In this document: one piece after another, positions 16,391 to 20,681 of the stretch
How positions within the stretch are numbered: the stretch's first letter is position 1
How the letters are laid out: each line of letters starts with the position of its first letter
Origin: a virus
DNA length: 23,772 nt
Direction: 5' to 3' (one strand)
IMG/VR virus record: IMGVR_UViG_3300030098_003051
Location: 1 to 23,772 of that record
The notes under the pieces: model-generated
Databases searched by the model: none
Told to the model about the DNA's origin: nothing
Seen by the model: only the letters and a program-made list of their open reading frames with translations
Translations under genes and position numbers: made by a program

Positions 16391-16609
16391 TTAGCTTGCC
16401 GTATCTTTTGAGGCTTGCGCCTTCCTTTGTCTTTTCGCCGGACGTCTGCGTCCTTGTGTTTTAGGTAACGGATACTGTTCATCTCTAATCCTTTGTAATA
16501 GGTCTGCATATGTAACAGCCCATGGATGCTCTGGATAGTGATGAAGAAAACATAAGATGCTATTCTCTAACAGCAATTCATCCGTCACTTCTTTCTTAGT
16601 AGTTGTCAT
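16391..16609 (-). CDS. Early hypothetical protein with basic tail
   Basis: This 72-aa protein has a helical N-terminal half (VTDELLLENSILCFLHHYPE) and a highly basic C-terminus (GRRRPAKRQRKAQASK), suggestive of DNA or RNA binding. Its tail is encoded across one CAAGGACGC repeat copy (residues TQGRR). It starts within the end of the tiny membrane-peptide frame. No family is recognised. Confidence 0.62.
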   Translation of the reverse strand: MTTTKKEVTDELLLENSILCFLHHYPEHPWAVTYADLLQRIRDEQYPLPKTQGRRRPAKRQRKAQASKDTAS

Positions 16610-16673
16610 ATATGTAGATTAAAAAGTAAATAACTAATGCAATCATTAGTAATGTTGGTAGTAACCAAGTCAT
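16596..16673 (-). CDS. Possible 25-aa single-helix membrane peptide
   Basis: This open frame codes for a peptide that is nearly all hydrophobic (WLLPTLLMIALVIYFLIYIY, preceded by MT). Its ATG overlaps the stop of the preceding gene (ATGA), and its own end overlaps the next gene start. A 20-residue uninterrupted membrane segment fitted exactly between two genes is unlikely by chance. A tiny toxin- or holin-like role is conceivable but unproven. Confidence 0.42.
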   Translation of the reverse strand: MTWLLPTLLMIALVIYFLIYIYDNY

Positions 16674-16831
16674 GTAGTTCTACGCATGCGCGTGTAGTAT
16701 TCATCAAGTAGTTTGTTTTTTAAACTATCTACATCCTTGTGTAGTAACTCACATGAATTAGAACGTATATGTGTGTATGGTTGTTTGAATCTACCAATCA
16801 GATGTAGTAACTCATTCTTTGTGAGTTGCAA
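16670..16831 (-). CDS. Small early hypothetical protein with TTG start
   Basis: This 53-aa frame starts at TTG (16829-16831), with a perfect GGAGG six bases upstream (plus-strand CCTCC at 16838-16842). This is the best ribosome-binding site in the early region and decides the start. The protein is basic and helical (MQLTKNELLHLIGRFKQPY, ending KLLDEYYTRMRRTT). Its stop overlaps the start of the membrane-peptide frame. The function is unknown. Confidence 0.66.
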   Translation of the reverse strand: MQLTKNELLHLIGRFKQPYTHIRSNSCELLHKDVDSLKNKLLDEYYTRMRRTT

Positions 16832-16867
16832 TTTAAACCTCCAAAAGATATAGAAAGATAAGGGATA

Positions 16868-16906
16868 AGAATCCCTCAGTCTGCCTCGAAAGGCAGAGGG
16901 AGAGAG
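16868..16906 (-). repeat. Post-stop hairpin repeat, copy A
   Basis: This lies directly after the stop codon of the ribbon-helix-helix-like gene. The inner stem is CTGCCT/AGGCAG with a 4-base loop, and the outer stem is CCCTC/GAGGG. The flanks (CTCTCTCC on one side, GAGGGATTCT on the other) match copies B and C. There is no long T-run, so it is not a classical terminator. An RNase III-like processing or stability element is plausible. Confidence 0.6.
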
Positions 16907-17167
16907 TCAAAGTTGTTGTAGTGCTAAGTGTTCATATAGCTTGGTAACTTCTTCATCTGAGTAATACTGAGGAGAGTCCTTGTCTTGACTTTGGTCACGA
17001 TCATTCTCAAGTTTCTTGATTAATATCTCGTGACTAAATCCATAACAACTGACTCCTTCAGCTATAAACAAACCAAGTAAGTTAGCTAGCGTCCTTGATT
17101 CAGACTTAGCCCATGCTTCCATGACGTCATACTGTTTGTCAGTACACTTAAGTGTTAATGATCTCAT
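16907..17167 (-). CDS. Ribbon-helix-helix-like protein
   Basis: This 86-aa protein has an N-terminus patterned like a CopG/Arc-type ribbon-helix-helix domain. A beta strand (RSLTLKCTDKQYD) is followed by two short helices (VMEAWAKSES; TLANLLGLFIAEGV). The rest is charged (LENDRDQSQDKDSPQYYSDE). Such proteins usually dimerise and bind operators, so a transcriptional role early in infection is a reasonable inference. I used the ATG at 17167; a TTG at 17185 would add six residues. Neither start has a clear Shine-Dalgarno. The gene is bracketed by hairpin copies A and B. Confidence 0.62.
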   Translation of the reverse strand: MRSLTLKCTDKQYDVMEAWAKSESRTLANLLGLFIAEGVSCYGFSHEILIKKLENDRDQSQDKDSPQYYSDEEVTKLYEHLALQQL

Positions 17168-17192
17168 GTAATTAAGTATAAACAAAAGAGGG

Positions 17193-17241
17193 GAGAATCC
17201 CTCAGCCTATCTATCATTTAGTGATAGACAGGAGGAGAGAA
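17193..17241 (-). repeat. Post-stop hairpin repeat, copy B
   Basis: This lies immediately after the stop of the Pro/Ala-rich gene. The stem is CTATCA/TGATAG with a 5-base loop, extended by CCT/AGG pairs. The flanks are TGATTCTCTCCTC (coding strand, including the stop) and GAGGGATTC, which are shared with copies A and C. There is no T-run after the stem. Confidence 0.6.
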
Positions 17242-17538
17242 TCAGGTAGTCACACGCTTATATAAACCAATCATGTATTCATATACATTTACTGCGTCCT
17301 TGCGTAACTCTTGTATCTCATAGTCATGAATACGCATACGATTGCGTGCGTCCTTGATATAAGAATCAAAAGGAATAATGTCAGCAGTTGGTTTAGTTAA
17401 TTGCGTGCGTCCTTGTGTACGAGTAGGCGCAGGTACTGGCGCAGGCGTAGGTGCGAGCGCGAGCACAGGCACAGGTGTAGGCGCAGGCTTACGCTTACGC
17501 GCGCGACGTGCTGCGCGTGGCTTGCTCGTAGTTGTCAT
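17242..17538 (-). CDS. Pro/Ala-rich basic early protein
   Basis: This 98-aa protein begins with a strongly basic segment (KPRAARRARKRKPAPTP). It continues as a low-complexity Pro-Ala-Val-Thr stretch to about residue 40, reminiscent of histone H1-like tails. A normal helical C-terminal half follows (RNRMRIHDYEIQELRKDAV, then YEYMIGLYKRV). DNA for the low-complexity part is unusually GC-rich and repetitive (GGCGCAGG-type units, about 17420-17520). Three CAAGGACGC copies lie in this one gene. DNA binding is plausible and no family is assigned. Confidence 0.68.
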   Translation of the reverse strand: MTTTSKPRAARRARKRKPAPTPVPVLALAPTPAPVPAPTRTQGRTQLTKPTADIIPFDSYIKDARNRMRIHDYEIQELRKDAVNVYEYMIGLYKRVTT

Positions 17539-17566
17539 GGTTTCCTAACATGTGTACAAAGAAGGA

Positions 17567-17626
17567 GCGAATCCTTCATCCTGCCTTATGTATACCTTAG
17601 TGTATACATAAAGCAAGAGGAAAGAA
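17567..17626 (-). repeat. Post-stop hairpin repeat, copy C
   Basis: This lies immediately after the stop of the ArdA-like gene. It has the longest stem of the family, TTATGTATAC/GTATACATAA (10 bp, 6-base loop). It sits inside the same frame of flanks as copies A and B (TGATTCTTTCCTC before, GAAGGATTC after, coding strand). The inner stems of the three copies are unrelated in sequence, so structure is conserved rather than sequence. Confidence 0.6.
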
Positions 17627-17968
17627 TCAGAAGTTATTAGTAAAGAATGCATAGCCATTGCTGTACTTAACCATGAAATAATCAAAGGTAAGTGCACGAG
17701 ACCAGACAGCTTCCCAATCAATATGAGCTTGTATAAATATTGGAAGATTGGATTCACTTAAGTAACCGCAATCATCACATAATTGTTCAGCAAACTCAGC
17801 ACCTGATTGATATTGTCCGTAATATGCGTCTTCAAATTGACTAACTGTTTCTATTCCATAGTCCATGAGTTCTTCAACAAACTCATTAGATAATGAATCA
17901 ATCATCCCAGTATTTTCTATCTCTTTCTTGAGAGTTTCAACTGGTGATGATAGAGTAGTTAATGACAT
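17627..17968 (-). CDS. ArdA-like antirestriction protein
   Basis: This 113-aa acidic protein resembles the conserved C-terminal part of ArdA antirestriction proteins. Those mimic B-form DNA and block type I restriction enzymes. The recognisable block is FEDAYYGQYQSGAEFAEQL, followed by a CIDWE-like IDWEAVWSRAL and a final DYF-x(6)-GYAFF segment. Classical ArdA is about 165 aa, so this looks like a shortened form with a divergent N-terminal helical part (about residues 1-45). Expression in the first-transcribed region fits a role in protecting entering DNA. The family assignment is from pattern memory only. Confidence 0.68.
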   Translation of the reverse strand: MSLTTLSSPVETLKKEIENTGMIDSLSNEFVEELMDYGIETVSQFEDAYYGQYQSGAEFAEQLCDDCGYLSESNLPIFIQAHIDWEAVWSRALTFDYFMVKYSNGYAFFTNNF

Positions 17969-17983
17969 GATTAAACATAGACT

Positions 17984-17996
17984 CTCTCAGTGAGAG
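17984..17996 (-). other. Short intergenic hairpin before tRNA-Asp
   Basis: CTCTC and GAGAG face each other across a 3-base loop in the gap between the ArdA-like gene start and tRNA-Asp. It is the same kind of small stem as others in this region and has no T-run. It might help process the tRNA 3' end from the transcript. Confidence 0.35.
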
Positions 17997-18000
17997 CCAA

Positions 18001-18072
18001 CGGTCCATGCGGGAATCGAACCCGCATATCCAGCGTGACAAGCTGACGTACTAACCGTTATACGAATGGACC
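18001..18072 (-). tRNA. tRNA-Asp (GUC)
   Basis: On the minus strand this 72-base sequence folds as a complete cloverleaf. The acceptor is GGTCCAT/ATGGACC and the D stem is CGTA/TACG with a GG-containing loop. The anticodon stem TCAGC/GCTGG carries loop TTGTCAC (anticodon GTC), and the T stem GCGGG/CCCGC has loop TTCGATT. The discriminator base is G, as in tRNA-Asp. CCA is not encoded, so the host would add it. The variable loop is short (4 bases). It lies in the middle of the early gene cluster and is co-oriented with it. Confidence 0.9.
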
Positions 18073-18076
18073 AAGA

Positions 18077-18092
18077 AGGGACTTGCGTCCCT
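18077..18092 (-). other. Intergenic hairpin between KTSC-like gene and tRNA-Asp
   Basis: AGGGAC/GTCCCT (6 bp, 4-base loop) sits just after the KTSC-like gene stop and 4 bases before the tRNA-Asp 5' end in transcription direction. No T-run follows. It may separate the mRNA from the tRNA 5' leader. Confidence 0.4.
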
Positions 18093-18097
18093 GTTAG

Positions 18098-18343
18098 TTA
18101 TACAAATGAAGGGAGTTCTACTCGTGAACGACTAGCGTTTACACAGTTATTATTAATCCAGAATCCAAGGGATACATCAGGATTAAATAATACATTAGCA
18201 ATAGCTCTCTTGCTTACGTTTCCATACTCGTATGTATCACCACCTTTGAAGGTAGCTATTACTTTTTGTGCTAATAAATCTACACTAAGTGATTCAATAG
18301 CAGCAGATGTACGAGCTGGAACGTCAATAAACATGTTGAACAT
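18098..18343 (-). CDS. KTSC-domain-like small protein
   Basis: This 81-aa protein has the pattern of the small KTSC domain found alone in phage and bacterial proteins. It contains a Ser-rich start (SAAIESLSVDL), a strand pair (QKVIATFKGGDTYEYGNV), then VLFNPDVSLGFWINNN. The function of the family is unknown. The catalytic-looking features are few, so it may be an RNA- or protein-binding module. It begins at the ATG at 18343, with an alternative ATG at 18334. Confidence 0.65.
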   Translation of the reverse strand: MFNMFIDVPARTSAAIESLSVDLLAQKVIATFKGGDTYEYGNVSKRAIANVLFNPDVSLGFWINNNCVNASRSRVELPSFV

Positions 18344-18362
18344 AATAGATAAGTTGAATAAA

Positions 18363-18379
18363 TGGGATGTAATATCCCA
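18363..18379 (-). other. Short hairpin downstream of tRNA-like minihelix 2
   Basis: TGGGAT/ATCCCA (6 bp, 5-base loop) immediately follows the tRNA-like element at 18382-18421 and precedes the KTSC-like gene. It has no T-run. Confidence 0.38.
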
Positions 18380-18381
18380 AT

Positions 18382-18421
18382 GTCTGGGTAGGGAATTGAA
18401 CCCTACCTACACCAATCAGAC
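18382..18421 (-). ncRNA. tRNA-like minihelix 2 (T-arm plus closing stem)
   Basis: The minus strand forms GTCTG...CAGAC (5 bp) enclosing a T-arm, GGTAGGG/CCCTACC, with the canonical 7-base loop TTCAATT. There is no D arm and no anticodon arm, only an 11-base linker. It overlaps the stop codon of the preceding 18416-18748 gene. It could be a processing signal, a degenerate tRNA or an att-like tRNA remnant. Confidence 0.42.
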
Positions 18422-18748
18422 TAATAACCATCCATCAGGAAATTCGTATGTGTCAGACATACCAGTAGCGTTATCAGTTTGTTTAACAAACCAATCAAAG
18501 TTCTTCTGATAAATACAAGACAACCCACCAAGATAATGCTTAACTAATGCGTTAAGTCTTGACTTAGTTGTTACTGTTTTCCATCCGCAATGATTAATGA
18601 AGAGTTGTCCTTTCTCAATGGATGCAATCTTGTTATCATGTAGATAAATAGATTGGACATCGCCCTCGTCCTTGACGCGAGTGTTTGCCTTGCTCCATGA
18701 GCGACCATCAATGATTGCTTGAATCATTTCTCTTTCAATCTTTCGCAT
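18416..18748 (-). CDS. Early protein of a common phage family, function unknown
   Basis: This 110-aa protein from the ATG at 18748 starts MRKIEREMIQAIIDGRSW, has YLHDNKIASIEKGQLFINHC in the middle, and carries WKTVTTKSRLNALVKHYLGG. The arrangement Lys-Ile-Glu start, LH-x-N-x-IA, and TTKSRLNAL recurs in many small phage and cyanophage proteins that I recall as uncharacterised. The predicted fold is a small alpha/beta domain. A TTG at 18790 would extend it but falls inside an intergenic hairpin. The 3' end overlaps the tRNA-like minihelix. Confidence 0.7.
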   Translation of the reverse strand: MRKIEREMIQAIIDGRSWSKANTRVKDEGDVQSIYLHDNKIASIEKGQLFINHCGWKTVTTKSRLNALVKHYLGGLSCIYQKNFDWFVKQTDNATGMSDTYEFPDGWLLV

Positions 18749-18772
18749 GTTGTTAATGAACGAGTGTAAATT

Positions 18773-18815
18773 TGAGATATAAAATCTCAATGAAAGAGTG
18801 AGGCTTCGAGCCTCA
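18773..18815 (-). other. Double intergenic hairpin
   Basis: Two adjacent stems lie between the 70-aa early gene and the next one: TGAGAT/ATCTCA (5-base loop) and TGAGGCT/AGCCTCA (3-base loop). The second closely follows the upstream stop codon. There is no T-run, so processing or mRNA protection is likelier than termination. Confidence 0.45.
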
Positions 18816-18823
18816 GCATCACG

Positions 18824-19036
18824 CTATACTTGATACTCTTCCCAGTATTCCTGAAGTAACTCAGGATCTGTGATCTCTTGAGTGAGATCCTCTACATAAG
18901 TATGAGATCCAAGACCTGAGCTTGTATAAGCCCAGTCTTTCTCTAGTATATCGAGTACTAACTGAGAGCAGTTAGGTGATACTAAAGCAACAGGATTCTC
19001 ACAGCCTTGTGGAGTGAATGGAACTAGTTTGTTCAT
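18824..19036 (-). CDS. First early protein, unknown function
   Basis: This 70-aa acidic protein is the first complete gene after the putative early promoter. It runs MNKLVPFTPQGCENPVALV, then SQLVLDILEKDWAYTSSGLG, then a Glu-rich tail (DPELLQEYWEEYQV). No family is recognised. The strongly acidic tail and first-expressed position resemble small host-takeover proteins in other podoviruses, which is inference only. I used the ATG at 19036. An in-frame TTG at 19054 lies next to the tRNA-like element. Confidence 0.62.
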   Translation of the reverse strand: MNKLVPFTPQGCENPVALVSPNCSQLVLDILEKDWAYTSSGLGSHTYVEDLTQEITDPELLQEYWEEYQV

Positions 19037-19054
19037 AATAAATAAAGTAAACAA

Positions 19055-19103
19055 AACCCAGTCAAGGACTCGAACCTCGATGAACGCCGGTGCATTCTGG
19101 GTT
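19055..19103 (-). ncRNA. tRNA-like minihelix 1 (acceptor plus T-arm)
   Basis: The minus strand reads AACCCAG...CTGGGTT (7-bp closing stem) around a T-arm CGAGG/CCTTG (one G-T pair) with the canonical loop TTCGAGT. Only about 16 bases stand where D and anticodon arms should be, so it is not a normal tRNA. A competing stem ATGAAC/GTTCAT is possible. It sits in the early leader, 18 bases before the first ATG. tmRNA, a decayed tRNA or an attP remnant are alternatives. Confidence 0.42.
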
Positions 19104-19336
19104 GTTCATGTCACATGTTGTTGATGCAACCCATCAACTAGCCTCCAGCTCATTTCATACGCTGCTGGATCAGCGGAGTTAACTCTTTTCGGCAGTTAAC
19201 AGAACCATCTCTGAATCTCCTCTACAGGCAGATTGTTTGTTGAGGTCTCATTGACTCTGATTGAATCTTGAGAACTCTCTCACCCTCTAACGAGAGTTCG
19301 ATAGATCTCAATCTTCAAAGAGTCATATGAATCTTC
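19104..19336 (-). promoter_or_regulatory. Structured leader of the early transcript
   Basis: These 230 or so bases between the putative early promoter and the first minihelix hold no gene of normal size. They contain a hairpin GAACTCTC/GAGAGTTC (19272-19299) and TTAACT/AGTTAA around 19180-19200. A further stem GTTGATG/CATCAAC lies near 19120-19140. A 9-codon frame (ATG at 19206-19208, preceded by GAGGAG, peptide MVLLTAEKS) ends inside the second stem, and short overlapping frames follow. It could be an attenuator-like or stabilising leader. Confidence 0.35.
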
Positions 19337-19370
19337 ATTATACACGAATGGAACGGTGCTGCCTGGTCAA
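19337..19370 (-). promoter_or_regulatory. Putative host-type (sigma70) early promoter
   Basis: A perfect -10 hexamer TATAAT is on the minus strand at 19342-19337, preceded by TTGACC at 19370-19365. The spacing is 22 bases, too long for a standard promoter, so the -35 assignment is uncertain. It lies ahead of the small early genes, integrase and phage RNA polymerase, exactly where host polymerase must start in a T7-like phage. Confidence 0.48.
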
Positions 19371-19701
19371 TCTGTGTATCATTTGATACCTAGCCAGTCA
19401 TAGCAATGGAAGTGCCAGTTGAATAAGTTGCACACTGTACCCAACATCCCAGTCATAGCATGGTATAAGCCAAATGTTTTGAAATCGCCACAGATCGCGA
19501 GAGATCGACGCGCGCCTGAATCGTCTTACCGCGTGCGCCTGATGCGCGTATGTTTCCCTAAAACCCCAATAAAACCCAGTAGATATTTAATCTACTGAGC
19601 CATTCTTGCACCCATGCGGGGGTACATTGCGTTCTTGATCCCTCGTTAATAGGCTTGAGAAATTTATGCCAAAATTTAATGAGGTACTAGGATATAAGAA
19701 A
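19371..19701. other. Gene-free stretch, probable genome-end junction
   Basis: No open frame of note lies here. It contains a 12-bp direct repeat CCAGTCATAGCA (19394-19405 and 19449-19460) and a GC-rich, palindrome-rich patch around 19495-19560 (GATCGCGA, GCGCGC, TGCGCG). A terminator-like hairpin lies at 19570-19597. talC on one side and early genes on the other are at opposite ends of linear cyanopodovirus genomes, so one collapsed copy of the terminal repeat probably lies here. Confidence 0.5.
19566..19597 (-). terminator. Terminator-like hairpin after talC region
   Basis: CAGTAGAT/ATCTACTG (8 bp, 5-base loop at 19585-19589) is followed on the minus strand by GGGTTTTATTGGGGTTTTAG. This is T-rich but broken by G runs. 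It would stop late transcription that has passed talC before the early promoter. Strength is uncertain. Confidence 0.42.
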
Positions 19702-19787
19702 GGGAGTGTGGCGGAATTGGTAGACGCACATGACTTAAAATCATGAGTTCATTAATGAACGTGGGGGTTCAAGTCCCCCCATTCCCA
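19702..19787 (+). tRNA. tRNA-Leu (UAA)
   Basis: This 86-base class II tRNA lies on the plus strand, opposite to all protein genes. The acceptor is GGGAGTG/CATTCCC with discriminator A. The anticodon stem CATGA/TCATG has loop CTTAAAA (anticodon TAA). The long variable arm TTCAT/ATGAA and the T stem GGGGG/CCCCC with loop TTCAAGT complete it. No CCA is encoded. tRNA-Leu is a reported attachment target in P-SSP7, so this could be a working tRNA, an attP, or both. Confidence 0.93.
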
Positions 19788-19848
19788 CTTCTTCTTCCAT
19801 TTCTTAAGTATTTTCTGAGCTTTCTTTCTATTAAGCGCTTTTTCCGCT

Positions 19849-20517
19849 TTAATTATCAGTTTTAACTGTTTTAACTGTTGCTTCATCCCAATCTGTATTA
19901 AATTTCTCAATTCCTGCAGTCGTTAAGACGTGATCAGTCATTTTATCGAAGACATCAACAGGAACAGTACATATATCAGCACCTTGTCCAAAAGAGTTCT
20001 CTACAGACTGAACATCCCTCAAAGACGCAGCTAAAACCTTAGTTTTTATTGATTTTAAATTGTATAAATGACTAATTGCACCAACTAGACCAATTCCATC
20101 AACAGAATTATCGTTTAACCTTCCAACAAAGGGAGAAACGTAGGTAGCACCTGCCATTGCACACAATATTGCTTGACTTACGCTAAAAACAAGAGTCATA
20201 TTCACTCTTATCTGTATATCTGATAATCTTTTACAAGCTTTCAGTCCATCAACAGTACAAGGAAGTTTAATTGTACAAGGTTCGTTATAAGTCCGATAGT
20301 GTTCAACACCATAACGAAAGAAGTCAGCCTCATTATCAGCTACCATTTCCATACTGATATCAGGTATACCCATATCTACTAATTCTTTGTAGACATCTTG
20401 GGGATTCCTCGAGCTCTTTTTAATAAGGGTAGGGTTAGTTGTTACACCAGAAATAAAACCAGATGAGAGCCTCTGCTCTATCTGTTGCACATCTGCTGTA
20501 TCTAAGAATAGTTGCAT
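19849..20517 (-). CDS. talC: Transaldolase-like protein (TalC/FSA type)
   Basis: This cyanophage transaldolase probably boosts the host pentose phosphate pathway, giving NADPH and ribose-5-phosphate for dNTPs. The 222-aa product is the short TalC/fructose-6-phosphate-aldolase type rather than the long host Tal. Visible features are LFLDTADVQQIEQ at the N-terminus, SGVTTNPTLIKK, the Schiff-base Lys84 (TIKLPCTVDGLKACK), RVNMTLVFSVSQA, ATYVSPFVGRLND and KVLAASLRDV. All expected active-site motifs are intact. It is the last protein gene before the genome-end region. The 49-aa membrane gene stops 1 base before its start. Confidence 0.97.
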   Translation of the reverse strand: MQLFLDTADVQQIEQRLSSGFISGVTTNPTLIKKSSRNPQDVYKELVDMGIPDISMEMVADNEADFFRYGVEHYRTYNEPCTIKLPCTVDGLKACKRLSDIQIRVNMTLVFSVSQAILCAMAGATYVSPFVGRLNDNSVDGIGLVGAISHLYNLKSIKTKVLAASLRDVQSVENSFGQGADICTVPVDVFDKMTDHVLTTAGIEKFNTDWDEATVKTVKTDN

Positions 20518-20518
20518 A

Positions 20519-20668
20519 TTAAGTCAGTGATAATTTTAAAGCTTCTGCTAACGATCTATAACTAGTAGCTACATATATCTGTCCTAACACTACAGCTACA
20601 GTAGCCATAGACCAAAAGACATAATACCAATGAGACTTAATCTGTTTAGGTTGAGTGGGTAGAGTCAT
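20519..20668 (-). CDS. Small single-pass membrane protein
   Basis: This 49-aa frame starts MTLPTQPKQIKSHWYYVFWS, has a hydrophobic segment of about 20 residues (WSMATVAVVLGQIYVATSY), and ends with a short amphipathic helix (SLAEALKLSLT). It sits between terminase and talC and ends one base before the talC start, so the two are probably translated together. No Shine-Dalgarno is visible; the upstream bases are TATATATAAT. A holin-like or membrane-adaptor role is possible but unproven. Confidence 0.62.
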   Translation of the reverse strand: MTLPTQPKQIKSHWYYVFWSMATVAVVLGQIYVATSYRSLAEALKLSLT

Positions 20669-20681
20669 ATATTATATATAG

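Larger units (their letters stand above)
14722..18674 (+). repeat. Dispersed GTCCTTG / GCGTCCTTG short repeats
   Basis: Plus-strand GCGTCCTTG (CAAGGACGC on the coding strand) occurs exactly at 15300-15308, 16448-16456, 17089-17097, 17294-17302, 17348-17356 and 17407-17415, with one outlier at 10677-10685. The shorter GTCCTTG core also occurs at about 14724, 15558, 16208, 16976 and 18668. All lie on the same strand, and five of the nine-base copies fall in under 1 kb. They fall in all three reading frames of the host genes (KDA, QGR, RTL/RTQ), so protein sequence does not explain them. Confidence 0.75.

Noticed and set aside
17586-17612. Operator for a repressor (GTATAC palindrome)
   Set aside because: The palindrome is the stem of hairpin copy C, and the equivalent stems in copies A and B have other sequences, so an RNA structure is preferred.
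18066-18509. 147-aa plus-strand open frame
   Set aside because: It begins in the tRNA-Asp and runs antisense through the KTSC-like gene, the tRNA-like element and part of the next gene. The minus-strand genes are better supported.
19055-19330. Possible tmRNA ending in the T-arm at 19055
   Set aside because: There is no tmRNA 5' half pairing with the 3' acceptor and no tag-coding frame of the usual type. The closing stem is already satisfied locally.
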